From NCBI RefSeq assembly GCF_030053835.1, contig NZ_CP125655.1, forward strand, positions 2,046,001 through 2,110,000: a stretch of DNA of 64,000 bases, in the 5' to 3' direction. The position numbers were made by a program, and so were the translations under genes. The notes under the pieces are model-generated. The model was not told the DNA's origin. It saw nothing but the letters and a program-made list of their open reading frames with translations, and did not search any database. Within the stretch, counting starts at the first letter, position 1. The number at the start of each line of letters is the position of its first letter. Below, piece after piece: positions 8,337 to 16,369 of this stretch. This DNA comes from Cellulomonas sp. ES6. GTDB taxonomy: Bacteria > Actinomycetota > Actinomycetes > Actinomycetales > Cellulomonadaceae.

Positions 8337-9260
8337 ATGACCGTCGACTCCTCCGCCCTGCTGCTCGAGGGCCCGTGGCGGCACCACTTCGTCCCCGCGA
8401 ACGGCGCGCGGTTCCACGTCGCCGTCGCGGGACCGGACGACCGTGACGTGCCCCTCGTCGTGCTGCTGCACGGCCTGCCGGAGCTGTGGTGGGCGTGGCG
8501 CCACCAGCTCCCGGCGCTCGCCGAGGACGGGTACCGCGTCGTCGCGATGGACCTGCGGGGCACCGGGGGCTCGGACAAGCCGCCGATCGGCTACGACGTC
8601 CCCACCCTGACGCGGGACGTCGCGGGCGTCGTGCGGTCGCTCGGGTGCGACCGGGCCGTCGTCGTCGGGCACGGCGTGGGGGGCGGCGACGTCGCCTGGG
8701 CCATGCCCGCGTACCACCCGGACCTCACCCGGGGCGTCGTCGCCGTGTCCTCCCCGCACCCGCTGCTGCGCCGGGCGGACCCGCGCTCCGGCCTGCGCGC
8801 CCGGGCCGCGCGCCGGATGGCGGCGATCCAGCTCCCCTACCTGCCGGAGCGCTCGATGACGCGGGGCGACCTGGTGGCGCGCCTGCTGCGCGAGTGGGGC
8901 GGGCCACGCTGGCCGGACCCCGCAGCGCTCGCGGTGTACCGCCGCGCCGCGCAGGTGCCGTTCGCGGCCCACTCCGCCCTGGAGCAGGTGCGCTGGCTCT
9001 ACCGGTCCGGCGCGCGCGCCGACGGCCGCCGCCACGCCCAGGCCCTGCGGGCCGCCGCCCCGGTGCCGACCCTCCAGGTGCACGGCGGGTCCGACGGGTG
9101 CTACCCCGTGGCCCGCGCCATGGCCGACGGCCCCGTCGGGCGGGCGCTGGGCTCGCAGTACCGGTTCGAGATGCTCTCCGGGGCGGGGCACTACCTGCCC
9201 GAGGAGGAGCCCGACCGGGTCACCGCGGTCCTGCGGGACTGGCTGCGCGACCTGCGCTGA
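8337..9260 (+). CDS. Alpha/beta hydrolase-fold protein with atypical nucleophile elbow
   Basis: A 307-residue epoxide-hydrolase-like protein. The oxyanion-hole motif LLHGLPELWWAWR (residues 42-54), the MDLRGTGGSDKP loop, a candidate acid in VHGGSDGCYP and a C-terminal His in GAGHYLPEEEPD are all canonical. The nucleophile elbow, however, reads VVVGHGVGGGDVAW: Gly occupies the place of the expected Asp or Ser (compare GHDWGG in epoxide hydrolases). It may be non-hydrolytic or use other chemistry. The ATG is 8 bases after a TAGGTT element overlapping the nhaA stop, suggesting a leaderless internal promoter. Fold is certain, activity is not. Confidence 0.78.
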   Translation: MTVDSSALLLEGPWRHHFVPANGARFHVAVAGPDDRDVPLVVLLHGLPELWWAWRHQLPALAEDGYRVVAMDLRGTGGSDKPPIGYDVPTLTRDVAGVVRSLGCDRAVVVGHGVGGGDVAWAMPAYHPDLTRGVVAVSSPHPLLRRADPRSGLRARAARRMAAIQLPYLPERSMTRGDLVARLLREWGGPRWPDPAALAVYRRAAQVPFAAHSALEQVRWLYRSGARADGRRHAQALRAAAPVPTLQVHGGSDGCYPVARAMADGPVGRALGSQYRFEMLSGAGHYLPEEEPDRVTAVLRDWLRDLR

Positions 9261-9279
9261 CCCGCGCCGGGCGCGGGCG

Positions 9280-10044
9280 TCAGGCCGAGGCGCTCCCGGG
9301 CGCGGGCGGGACGGGCGCCGGCGGGACGGGCGCGGGCGGGACGGGCGCGGCCGGGACCGGGACCGGCGGCACCGCGGCGCGGACCAGCGCCGAGGGGCAG
9401 TCGCGCGTCAGCGGGCACGTCGCGCAGTCCGGTCGGCGCGCGTGGCAGGTCCGCCGGCCGTGGAAGATCAGCCGGTGGCTCAGCAGCGTCCACTCGGCGC
9501 GCGGGATCAGGGCCGCGATGTCCTGCTCGACCTTCACCGGGTCGTCCTCGGTGGTCCAGCCCAGCCGCCGCGCGAGGCGCCCGACGTGCGTGTCGACCGT
9601 GATGCCGGGGATCCCGAACGCGTCGCCCAGCACCACGTTCGCGGTCTTGCGCCCGACGCCGGGCAGCGTCACGAGGTCCGCCAGGCGCGGCGGCACCTCG
9701 CCGTCGAACCGCTCGACGAGGGCGCGCCCGAGCCCCTGCAGCGAGCGGGCCTTCGCCCGGAAGAACCCGGTCGGGCGGATCAGCTCCTCGAGCTCCGCCG
9801 GGTCGGCGCCCGCGTACGCCGCGGCGTCGGGGTAGCGCGCGAACAGCGCGGGGGTGACCTGGTTGACCCGGACGTCCGTCGTCTGCGCGGACAGCACCGT
9901 GGCCACGAGCAGCTCCAGCGGCGTCCGGAAGTCGAGCTCGCAGCGCGCGTCCGGCCAGCGGACCGCGAGCGCCCGGTTCACCCGGCGGGCGCGCCGGACC
10001 AGGGCGAGCGGGGGCCGGTCGGCGGACGGCGCGGGCGACGTCAT
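9280..10044 (-). CDS. nth: Endonuclease III
   Basis: A 254-residue DNA glycosylase/AP lyase that removes oxidised pyrimidines. The helix-hairpin-helix with catalytic Lys ([14 protein letters not shown]) and catalytic Asp ([16 protein letters not shown]) are present. The four Fe-S cysteines lie in [17 protein letters not shown] (C-x6-C-x2-C-x5-C). The last 30 residues are a Pro/Ala/Val repeat (PVPPAP units) encoded by a GGCGCG-rich tandem repeat and are not part of the enzyme. The ATG at 10044 is 6 bases after TACGCT (10056-10051), consistent with a leaderless mRNA. The nth-x-crp order is shared with Mycobacterium and Streptomyces. Confidence 0.93.
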   Translation of the reverse strand: MTSPAPSADRPPLALVRRARRVNRALAVRWPDARCELDFRTPLELLVATVLSAQTTDVRVNQVTPALFARYPDAAAYAGADPAELEELIRPTGFFRAKARSLQGLGRALVERFDGEVPPRLADLVTLPGVGRKTANVVLGDAFGIPGITVDTHVGRLARRLGWTTEDDPVKVEQDIAALIPRAEWTLLSHRLIFHGRRTCHARRPDCATCPLTRDCPSALVRAAVPPVPVPAAPVPPAPVPPAPVPPAPGSASA

Positions 10045-10198
10045 CGGGCCAGCGTAGGTCCCCCCGGGGGAACGGGCTGCTTCCCCCGGGTGACCGAGGC
10101 ACGGTTCACACCCCCGACCGCTCAAGTCCGCGCCGGTGCACGTCGAACGACTGGGAGACGGCCCGCGACCCGCGGTCCCGAGGAGGACGGCGGAGCGC

Positions 10199-10618
10199 AT
10201 GACCCTGGCGGGGACGGCCGCGGAGCTCGTCGAGCTGCGGCGGCAGCGGGGCGCTCTGCGCCTGGAGCACCAGCACGTGGTGCGGTGGCGCCGCCTCGTC
10301 CGGGACCGCCTGGAGCTGGCCGTCGCCGCGGCCGCGCCACCGCAGGCCCCCGGGGCGGACCCCGACGTGCGCGACCTGCTCGGTCCCGCCGGCGACGTCC
10401 CGCCCGCGGCCGAGCTCGCGGCGGCGGTGCGCGGGGCGCTCCCGATCGCCGAGGTGCAGGAGCTGCCGCGGCTCCGCGAGCTCGAGGGCCGGCTCGCGCG
10501 GTACGAGCACCGGCTCGCCGACGCCCTGCGCGAGCTGACCGACCGGTACATCGAGCACCTCGCCCGCGACGTCACGGACGGCGGCACCCGCGCGCTCGAC
10601 GGGGCCGCACGCGCCTGA
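10199..10618 (+). CDS. RsiG-like putative anti-sigma factor (degenerate c-di-GMP motif)
   Basis: A 139-residue, all-helical protein with two probable coiled-coil segments (about residues 5-45 and 83-125). The first aligns without gaps to the Streptomyces anti-sigma factor RsiG around its c-di-GMP signature E-x3-S-x2-R-x3-Q-x3-D: here [16 protein letters not shown] supplies H24, V28, R31, R35 and E39, so only the Arg is kept. The C-terminal helix pattern ([19 protein letters not shown]) also fits. I infer the RsiG superfamily fold with loss of ligand binding. The ATG follows GAGGAGG by 9 bases. It lies between nth and crp; no sigma factor gene is nearby. The alignment is from memory, so moderate confidence. 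Confidence 0.5.
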   Translation: MTLAGTAAELVELRRQRGALRLEHQHVVRWRRLVRDRLELAVAAAAPPQAPGADPDVRDLLGPAGDVPPAAELAAAVRGALPIAEVQELPRLRELEGRLARYEHRLADALRELTDRYIEHLARDVTDGGTRALDGAARA

Positions 10619-10669
10619 TGAGGCAGACTGAGGGTCGTCACATCCCGGTCAGAAGGTGAGGTTCCTCCC

Positions 10670-11347
10670 GTGGAGGACGACGTCGTGCTCACGGCGCCCC
10701 TGTTCGCGAACATGGACCCCGAGGCGTCCCGGACGCTGCTCGCGTCGATGGCGCCGGTGCACGTCGCGCGCGGAGAGGTGCTGTTCCACGAGGGCGAGCC
10801 GGGTGACCGGCTGTACGTGATCCGCTCCGGCAAGATCAAGCTCGGCCGCCGCTCCTCGGACGGGCGGGAGAACCTGCTCGCCGTGCTGGGCCCCGGCGAG
10901 ATGTTCGGCGAGCTGTCGCTGTTCGACCCCGGCCCGCGCACCGCCACCGCCACCGGCCTCGCGGACGCCGTGGTGCTGGAGCTCGACCACGGCGCCCTCA
11001 TGCCGTGGCTCGAGCAGAACCCGACCGTCGCCAAGCACCTGCTCGGCGCCCTGGGGCGCCGGCTGCGGCGCACGAACGACGCGCTCGCCGACCTCGTGTT
11101 CTCGGACGTCCCGGGCCGCGTCGCGAAGGCGCTGCTGGACCTGTCGCACCGGTTCGGCCAGCAGACCGACGAGGGGGTGCGCGTCGCGCACGACCTGACG
11201 CAGGAGGAGCTCGCGCAGCTCGTCGGCGCCAGCCGCGAGACGGTCAACAAGGCGCTGGCGGACTTCGCCGCGCGCGGCTGGGTGCGGCGCGAGGGCCGCG
11301 CGATCGTGCTGCTGGACCTCGAGCGGCTGGAGCGTCGCGCGCGCTGA
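10670..11347 (+). CDS. crp: Crp/Fnr family transcriptional regulator (GlxR-type)
   Basis: A 225-residue global regulator. The N-terminal cyclic-nucleotide domain contains [20 protein letters not shown] and the phosphate-binding cassette [19 protein letters not shown]. The dimer helix is followed by a winged HTH with recognition helix [20 protein letters not shown]. It matches the actinobacterial Crp/GlxR orthologue (Mycobacterium Rv3676), which binds cAMP and TGTGA-like sites. The location between nth and ridA supports orthology. GTG start with GAGG about 9 bases upstream. A strong bidirectional terminator follows. Confidence 0.92.
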   Translation: MEDDVVLTAPLFANMDPEASRTLLASMAPVHVARGEVLFHEGEPGDRLYVIRSGKIKLGRRSSDGRENLLAVLGPGEMFGELSLFDPGPRTATATGLADAVVLELDHGALMPWLEQNPTVAKHLLGALGRRLRRTNDALADLVFSDVPGRVAKALLDLSHRFGQQTDEGVRVAHDLTQEELAQLVGASRETVNKALADFAARGWVRREGRAIVLLDLERLERRAR

Positions 11348-11363
11348 GACCGCCCCCGGACGC

Positions 11364-11403
11364 CGACGGCCCGGTCGCCCCTCGCGGGGTGACCGGGCCG
11401 TCG
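11364..11403. terminator. Bidirectional hairpin terminator between crp and ridA
   Basis: A perfect 13-bp stem (CGACGGCCCGGTC at 11364-11376 with GACCGGGCCGTCG at 11391-11403) whose 14-base loop contains a further CCCC/GGGG pairing. There is no T-tract on either strand, as is usual in this GC range. It separates two convergent genes. Confidence 0.8.
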
Positions 11404-11425
11404 TGGTCCCGCGACCGGCGCGGGG

Positions 11426-11908
11426 TCAGTCCTCCGGGGCGAGCTCGACGACGATCTCGACCTCGACGGGCGAGTCGAGCGGCAGCACCGCGACGCCCAC
11501 GGCGGAGCGCGCGTGCACGCCGGCGTCGCCGAACACCTCCTGCAGCAGGGTGCTCGCGCCGTTGATCACGCCGGGCTGGCCGGTGAACGCGGGGTCGCTC
11601 GCGACGAAGCCCACGACCTTGACGACCCGGACGACCCGGTCGAGGTCGCCCACGACCGAGGCGACCGCGGCGACCGCGTTGAGCGCCGCCGTCCGCGCGA
11701 GCTCCTGCGCGGTCTCCGGCGACACCTGCCCGGGTCCCGTGCCGACCTTGCCCGCGACGGGCAGCGCGCCGCCGACGAACGGCAGCTGGCCGGACGTGTG
11801 GACGTGGGCGCCGGTGCGGACGGCCGGGACGTAGGCGGCGACGGGCGCGGCGACCTCGGGCAGCTCGATGCCGAGCGCCGCGAGGCGCTCGAGGACCCGC
11901 CCGCTCAC
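11426..11908 (-). CDS. RidA family protein
   Basis: A 160-residue member of the RidA/YjgF/UK114 family, trimeric proteins that hydrolyse reactive enamine/imine intermediates. The core reads VHTSGQLPF near residue 36, and the C-terminal catalytic-region pattern [21 protein letters not shown] contains the conserved Arg followed by short aliphatic strands. This subfamily (Rv3678c type) is longer than canonical RidA. The GTG start overlaps the DUF4177 stop as GTGA, so the two are coupled. It sits in the conserved crp-ridA-DUF4177-whiB block. Family call is secure; the specific metabolite is unknown. Confidence 0.87.
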   Translation of the reverse strand: MSGRVLERLAALGIELPEVAAPVAAYVPAVRTGAHVHTSGQLPFVGGALPVAGKVGTGPGQVSPETAQELARTAALNAVAAVASVVGDLDRVVRVVKVVGFVASDPAFTGQPGVINGASTLLQEVFGDAGVHARSAVGVAVLPLDSPVEVEIVVELAPED

Positions 11909-12066
11909 TTCTCGCCCGTCGGGCGCTTGAGGTAGGCGACCAGACCGGTCTCGGACTGGAGGACCTGGACGAGCTCCCAGCCGTCCTGACCCCACTGGTC
12001 GAGGATCGCCTTGGTCGCGTGCACGATGAGCGGGACGGTCGCGTACTCCCACGTGGTGGTGGCCAT
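11905..12066 (-). CDS. DUF4177 small protein
   Basis: A 53-residue protein beginning MATTTWEYATVPLIVH and containing the DUF4177 core WGQDGWELVQVL, then a short C-terminal strand [11 protein letters not shown]. It corresponds in position to Mycobacterium Rv3678A between the ridA-like and whiB4 genes. The ATG is 6 bases downstream of a TAGGGT element (12078-12073) without a Shine-Dalgarno sequence, suggesting a leaderless transcript. Its stop overlaps the ridA start. Function of the family is unknown. Confidence 0.8.
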   Translation of the reverse strand: MATTTWEYATVPLIVHATKAILDQWGQDGWELVQVLQSETGLVAYLKRPTGEK

Positions 12067-12150
12067 GACGCCACCCTAGCCCGGGAGCCCGGTGGGTCGG
12101 CCGGCGTCCCGGGGGACGGCGGGCCGGCGGGCGCCGGACGGCCGGGGCCG

Positions 12151-12459
12151 TCAGGTGGCCAGCGCCTGCGCCCGGCTCACGTCGGCCTCGCCGACGAGCT
12201 CGTCGCGCCAGCACTCCACCTCCGGGCGCCGGCGGCGCAGCGCCCGGCGCTCGCGCTCGGTCATGCCGCCCCACACCCCGAAGTCCGCCCGCGAGTCGAG
12301 CGCGTCGGCCAGGCACTCCAGGCGCACGACGCAGGCCGTGCACACGGAGCGCGCGTCGCGCTGCGCCGCACCCTCGACGAACAGCTCGTCCGGGGGCACC
12401 TTGCCCGACCCGCACGCCGCCCGCGCCGTCCAGTGGCCGTCCGGCCCCGCGATCGACAT
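12151..12459 (-). CDS. WhiB family regulator (WhiB4/WblA locus)
   Basis: A 102-residue Fe-S protein. Four cysteines (ARAACGSG, then SVCTACVVRLEC) form the cluster site, followed by the WhiB turn GVWGGMTERERRALRRRRP and a basic C-terminus that contacts DNA and sigma factor. WhiB proteins sense oxygen, NO or redox state. The position divergent to a PonA2-type PBP gene, next to ridA/DUF4177, matches Mycobacterium whiB4 and Streptomyces wblA. The ArsA-type ATPase genes that usually separate it from DUF4177 are absent. ATG with GGGAG upstream. Confidence 0.88.
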   Translation of the reverse strand: MSIAGPDGHWTARAACGSGKVPPDELFVEGAAQRDARSVCTACVVRLECLADALDSRADFGVWGGMTERERRALRRRRPEVECWRDELVGEADVSRAQALAT

Positions 12460-12632
12460 CGGCACTCCCTCGTCCCTGAGACACCGGGACGCGCCGGGGC
12501 GTCCGCCCGCACCGAGGTGCGACGACGGACGCTGCGGCAGTCCCCCCTGCACGGCGACCGTACCCGGTCGTGTCGCCCCGGGGCATCCACCGTTCGGTGG
12601 AACCAGTCGCGTTCCCGCACGCGGCGGGCCGT

Positions 12633-12651
12633 GTGCAGGTACCGTGCAGGT
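12633..12651. repeat. Direct repeat in the whiB-ponA2 intergenic region
   Basis: Two copies of GTGCAGGT (12633-12640 and 12644-12651) are spaced exactly 11 bases apart, about one helical turn. They lie about 50 bases upstream of the ponA2 -10 element. A small inverted repeat CCACCG-TT-CGGTGG lies at 12587-12600. Either could be a regulator site; no consensus is recognised. Confidence 0.35.
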
Positions 12652-12710
12652 CCCCGTGCGCCCTGTGGACCGCACGATCACGCGCCGCCTCCTCCCGTAC
12701 CCTGGCAGGC

Positions 12711-15158
12711 ATGGCTCCCTCCCCCTCGCCGCGCGGGCGGCAGGTCACCGTCGTGCAGGCGCTCGCGCTGCTGCTCGCCTTCGTGCTGACGGCAGGCGTC
12801 GGCGGGCTCCTGACCGCCGGGCTGGTGCTGCCCACCGTGGCGGTCGCCGACACCGCGACCGACCTCAGCATCGAGGCGTTCGAGGACCTGCCGAGCGAGC
12901 TGGAGCCGGGCCCGCTGTCGGAGAAGTCCACGATGCTCGCCGCCGACGGCACCGTGCTGGCGACCTTCTACTCCGAGAACCGCGTCGTCGTCCCGCTGGA
13001 GGACGTGTCGGAGGCCATGCAGCAGGCCGTCATCGCCACGGAGGACAAGCGGTTCTACCTGCACGGCGGCATCGACCCGGCCGGCATGATGCGCGCCGCG
13101 GCCCGCAACCTGCTCGGCAGCTCACGCGAAGGCGCGTCGACGCTCACGCAGCAGTACGTGAAGAACGTCCTCATCGAGACCGCGGTCCGCGAGAACGACC
13201 TCGCCGCCGCGGCCGCCGCCCGTGAGGCCGAGGGCCCCGAGGGGTACTCGCGCAAGCTCCGCGAGGCGAAGCTGGCCATCGCCCTCGAGAAGCGGATGAC
13301 CAAGGACGAGATCCTCGAGAACTACCTCAACATCGCGCAGTTCGGCGTCGCGACCTACGGCGTGGAGTCCGCCGCCCAGCGGTACTTCAGCAAGTCCGCG
13401 AAGGACCTGACGTACCTCGAGGCCGCGACGATCGCCGGCATCACCAAGAGCCCCAGCGCCTTCGACCCGGTGGACTACCCGGAGGACGCCCAGGGCCGCC
13501 GCAACGTGGTGCTCGGCCTGATGAGGGACCAGGACTACATCACGAAGAAGGAGTACGACGAGGGCGTGAAGACGCCGATCGCCGACACCCTCCACGTGAG
13601 CGAGCCCCGCAGCGGGTGCATGTCCGCCGGCAGCGTCGTCGCCGGTTCCGGGTTCTTCTGCGACTACGTGACCCGCGTCATCGAGAACGACCCGGCCTTC
13701 GGCGAGACGCCCGAGGAGCGCCGGGAGCTGCTGCTGCGCGGCGGCCTGACCATCACGACCACCCTCGACCCGCGCCTGCAGACCTCCGCCGACGCCGAGG
13801 TGAAGGCCGGCGTGCCGGTGGACGACCCGACCGGCATCGGCTCCGCGATCTCCGTCGTGCAGCCGGGCACCGGCCAGATCAAGGCCATGGCCGAGAACCG
13901 GAACTTCAACAACTCCGCGGACGCCACCGGGCGCGACACGTCGGTCAACTACAACACCTCGTACGACTACGGCGGCTCGACCGGCTTCGCCCCCGGCTCG
14001 ACGTTCAAGCCGTTCACCCTGCTGGAGTGGCTGAAGCAGGGCCACAGCCTCAACGAGCGCGTGAACGGCTCGGTCCGCCCGCTCAACGAGAACCAGTTCA
14101 CCGCGTGCGGGCAGCCGGGCATCAACAAGACCTGGACGCCCGGCAACGCCGAGGGCGGCCGAGGCGTCATGACGGTCGCCGACGCGACCAAGGGCTCGGT
14201 CAACCTGGCCTACCTGTCGATGGCCATGCAGCTCGACCTCTGCAACATCATGGACGGGGCCGCGCAGCTCGGCGTCGTCAAGGCGGGCGGCAAGTCCGGA
14301 ACCGGCACGTTCGACCCGTTCCCCGCCAACGTGCTCGGCTCGCAGTCGACGACGCCGCTCGCGCTCGCCGCGGCGTACGCGACGTTCGCCTCCGGCGGCA
14401 CCTACTGCCAGCCGATCGCGATCACCAGCGTCAAGAACGCGAGCGGCGAGGAGCTGGACATCCCGTCCGCGAACTGCACGCCCGCGCTCAGCCCCGAGCT
14501 CGCGAACGCCATGAACTTCGGTCTCAGCCAGGTCTGGAACGGCACGGGCAGGACGATAGGGACGCCGCAGTACACCGCGTCCGGCAAGACCGGCACGACG
14601 TCGGAGAACGAGTACACCTGGTTCGTCGGCTACACCCCGCGCCTGTCGACGGCCGTGTGGGTCGGCTACCCGGACCGCTTCACCCCGATGCAGCACATCA
14701 CCGTCGGCGGCCAGTGGGTCAACTACATGTACGGCGCGACGATCGCCGGCCCGACGTGGAAGCGGTTCATGGACACCGCCCTGCTCGACGGCGACCCGAA
14801 CCCCGGGTTCGGCGAGCCGACCAGCGAGTACGTGTACGGGCGGCCGGTGCCCGTCCCGTCCGTCGTCGGCCAGGACCAGGCGACCGCGACGAGCACGCTC
14901 GAGGGCGCCGGGTTCGCGGTCACGATCGGGACGCCCGCCAACTCCGACAGCGTCCCGGCGGGCTCGGTCATCAGCCAGGACCCGGCCGGGGAGGCCACGC
15001 TCGGATCGGCCATCACCCTGACCGTCTCGAGCGGTCCCGCCCCCCAGGCTCCCGACGAGCAGGAGGACGGGCAGCAGAACGGCGAGGGCGGAGGCCGCGG
15101 CGGTCGCGGCGGCGGCGGCGGCGGTGGCGAGGGCCAGCCCAGGCCGAACGACCCGTGA
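12711..15158 (+). CDS. ponA2: Bifunctional class A penicillin-binding protein with PASTA domain
   Basis: An 815-residue peptidoglycan synthase. After a short cytoplasmic tail and one membrane span (residues 13-40) comes a GT51 glycosyltransferase with the catalytic Glu in ATEDKRFYLHGG and the GASTLTQQYVKN signature. The transpeptidase follows with the active Ser in PGSTFKPF, the second motif SVNLAY and KTGTTSENEYTW. A single PASTA domain begins near VPSVVGQDQATATSTLEGAG, and the protein ends in a Gly/Arg-rich tail. The ATG is 7 bases after TACCCT (12698-12703), so a leaderless mRNA is likely. The stop overlaps the phosphoesterase start (GTGA). It is the orthologue of the Rv3682 locus by synteny. 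Confidence 0.92.
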   Translation: MAPSPSPRGRQVTVVQALALLLAFVLTAGVGGLLTAGLVLPTVAVADTATDLSIEAFEDLPSELEPGPLSEKSTMLAADGTVLATFYSENRVVVPLEDVSEAMQQAVIATEDKRFYLHGGIDPAGMMRAAARNLLGSSREGASTLTQQYVKNVLIETAVRENDLAAAAAAREAEGPEGYSRKLREAKLAIALEKRMTKDEILENYLNIAQFGVATYGVESAAQRYFSKSAKDLTYLEAATIAGITKSPSAFDPVDYPEDAQGRRNVVLGLMRDQDYITKKEYDEGVKTPIADTLHVSEPRSGCMSAGSVVAGSGFFCDYVTRVIENDPAFGETPEERRELLLRGGLTITTTLDPRLQTSADAEVKAGVPVDDPTGIGSAISVVQPGTGQIKAMAENRNFNNSADATGRDTSVNYNTSYDYGGSTGFAPGSTFKPFTLLEWLKQGHSLNERVNGSVRPLNENQFTACGQPGINKTWTPGNAEGGRGVMTVADATKGSVNLAYLSMAMQLDLCNIMDGAAQLGVVKAGGKSGTGTFDPFPANVLGSQSTTPLALAAAYATFASGGTYCQPIAITSVKNASGEELDIPSANCTPALSPELANAMNFGLSQVWNGTGRTIGTPQYTASGKTGTTSENEYTWFVGYTPRLSTAVWVGYPDRFTPMQHITVGGQWVNYMYGATIAGPTWKRFMDTALLDGDPNPGFGEPTSEYVYGRPVPVPSVVGQDQATATSTLEGAGFAVTIGTPANSDSVPAGSVISQDPAGEATLGSAITLTVSSGPAPQAPDEQEDGQQNGEGGGRGGRGGGGGGGEGQPRPNDP

Positions 15159-16132
15159 CGCACCCCGCCGCCCGCACCCTCGGCGGACTCGCGCTCGCAG
15201 GTGCCGGCGCGCTGGCCTGGGCGTCTCTCGTCGAGGTCCGCTGGTACACCCTGCGCGAGGTCACCGTCCCGGTGCTGCCCGCCGGGCAGGACCCGCTGCG
15301 GGTCCTGCACCTGTCGGACCTGCACCTGACGCCCGGGCAGCGCCGCAAGGTCGACTGGGTGCGTGACCTCGCGTCGCTGCGACCCGACCTGGTGGTGGAC
15401 ACCGGCGACAACTGGGCGCACCTCGACGCGATGCCCACCCTCCTGGAGGCGCTCGAGCCGCACCTCGGCACCCCCGGGGCGTTCGTCTGGGGCTCGAACG
15501 ACTTCGTCGCGCCGACGCCCAAGAACCCCGCGCGGTACCTGCTGCCCGACGCCCGGACGACCCGCCGGGAGCCGCCGGTCGAGCTGCCGTGGCGCGAGCT
15601 CGGACGCCGCCTGTCGTCCGCGGGCTGGGTCGACCTCACGAACCGCCGCGGCGTGGTGGAGACCGCCGGGCGCCGGATCTCGCTGGTCGGCACCGACGAC
15701 GCCCACCTGGACCGCGACCGGTTCCCCGCGGCCGGCGGCCCGGACGACGTCCGCCCGGCCCCCGTGCGGGACGACGCCGGCGTGACCCGGGCGGAGGGCG
15801 GCGACGTCGACCTGCACCTCGGCGTCACGCACGCCCCGTACCGGCGCGTCCTGGACGCCATGCTGGCCGACGACGCCGACCTGGTGCTGGCCGGCCACAC
15901 GCACGGCGGCCAGCTCGCGGTGCCCGGCTACGGCGCCCTCGTCACCAACTGCGACCTGGACCGCGGTCGCGCCAAGGGCCTGCACGGCTGGCCCGGCCCG
16001 CGTCCCGACGAGCGCGGCGGCGCCGACTCCACGTGGCTGCACGTCAGCGGCGGCCTCGGCACCTCCCCGTACGCGCCGGTGCGCTTCGCGTGCCGCCCGG
16101 AGGCGACCCTCCTGACGCTGGTCCCCGCCTGA
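15155..16132 (+). CDS. Metallophosphoesterase
   Basis: A 325-residue calcineurin-like phosphoesterase with an N-terminal hydrophobic segment (residues 6-25) that probably tethers it to the membrane. Metal-binding motifs appear in order: HLSDLHL, VDTGDNW, GSNDF (the usual GNHD replaced by GSND), GVTHAPY and AGHTHGGQ. The Ser/Asn exchange in the third motif is noteworthy, but Asn-Asp is retained. It is coupled to ponA2 by a 4-base overlap, an arrangement conserved across actinobacteria, so a role in envelope phosphate chemistry is likely. Substrate unknown. Confidence 0.87.
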   Translation: MTHPAARTLGGLALAGAGALAWASLVEVRWYTLREVTVPVLPAGQDPLRVLHLSDLHLTPGQRRKVDWVRDLASLRPDLVVDTGDNWAHLDAMPTLLEALEPHLGTPGAFVWGSNDFVAPTPKNPARYLLPDARTTRREPPVELPWRELGRRLSSAGWVDLTNRRGVVETAGRRISLVGTDDAHLDRDRFPAAGGPDDVRPAPVRDDAGVTRAEGGDVDLHLGVTHAPYRRVLDAMLADDADLVLAGHTHGGQLAVPGYGALVTNCDLDRGRAKGLHGWPGPRPDERGGADSTWLHVSGGLGTSPYAPVRFACRPEATLLTLVPA

Positions 16133-16177
16133 CCGACGCGACGTCGGTCACACCCCGCGACGGCCTGCCCGTCCCGG

Positions 16178-16208
16178 TTAACGACCACCCCCGGACCTCG
16201 GCTATGCT
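16178..16208 (+). promoter_or_regulatory. Promoter of tRNA-Pro
   Basis: TTAACG (16178-16183) and TATGCT (16203-16208) are separated by 19 bases, and the -10 ends 13 bases before the mature tRNA 5' end. This is one of the closest sigma70-type -10 elements in the window. Confidence 0.55.
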
Positions 16209-16221
16209 GGGCGGGCTTCAC

Positions 16222-16295
16222 CGGGGTGTGGCGCAGCTTGGTAGCGCGCCTCGTTCGGGACGAGGAGGTCGTGGGTTCGAATCCCGCCACCCCGA
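16222..16295 (+). tRNA. tRNA-Pro (CGG)
   Basis: A complete 74-base cloverleaf. The acceptor stem CGGGGTG pairs with CACCCCG and the discriminator base is A. The D arm is GCGC-AGCTTGGTA-GCGC, the anticodon stem CCTCG/CGAGG encloses the loop TTCGGGA (anticodon CGG), and the T arm carries GTTCGAAT. The 3' CCA is not encoded. Confidence 0.95.
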
Positions 16296-16320
16296 CCGGT
16301 GATGTCGCGGCAGGACATCG

Positions 16321-16354
16321 ACGAAGGCCCGGACCGGACGGTCCGGGCCTTCGT
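16321..16354. terminator. Terminator after tRNA-Pro and the diguanylate cyclase gene
   Basis: A perfect 15-bp stem (ACGAAGGCCCGGACC at 16321-16335, GGTCCGGGCCTTCGT at 16340-16354) with the tetraloop GGAC. It lies between the tRNA and the convergent GGDEF gene and can serve both. Confidence 0.82.
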
Positions 16355-16369
16355 GGTCCGTCGGCGCGC

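Noticed and set aside
9261..9279. Terminator between the alpha/beta hydrolase and nth genes
   Set aside because: CCCGCGCC/GGCGCGGG pairs with only one base between the arms, so a stable hairpin with a proper loop is doubtful in this 19-base convergent gap.
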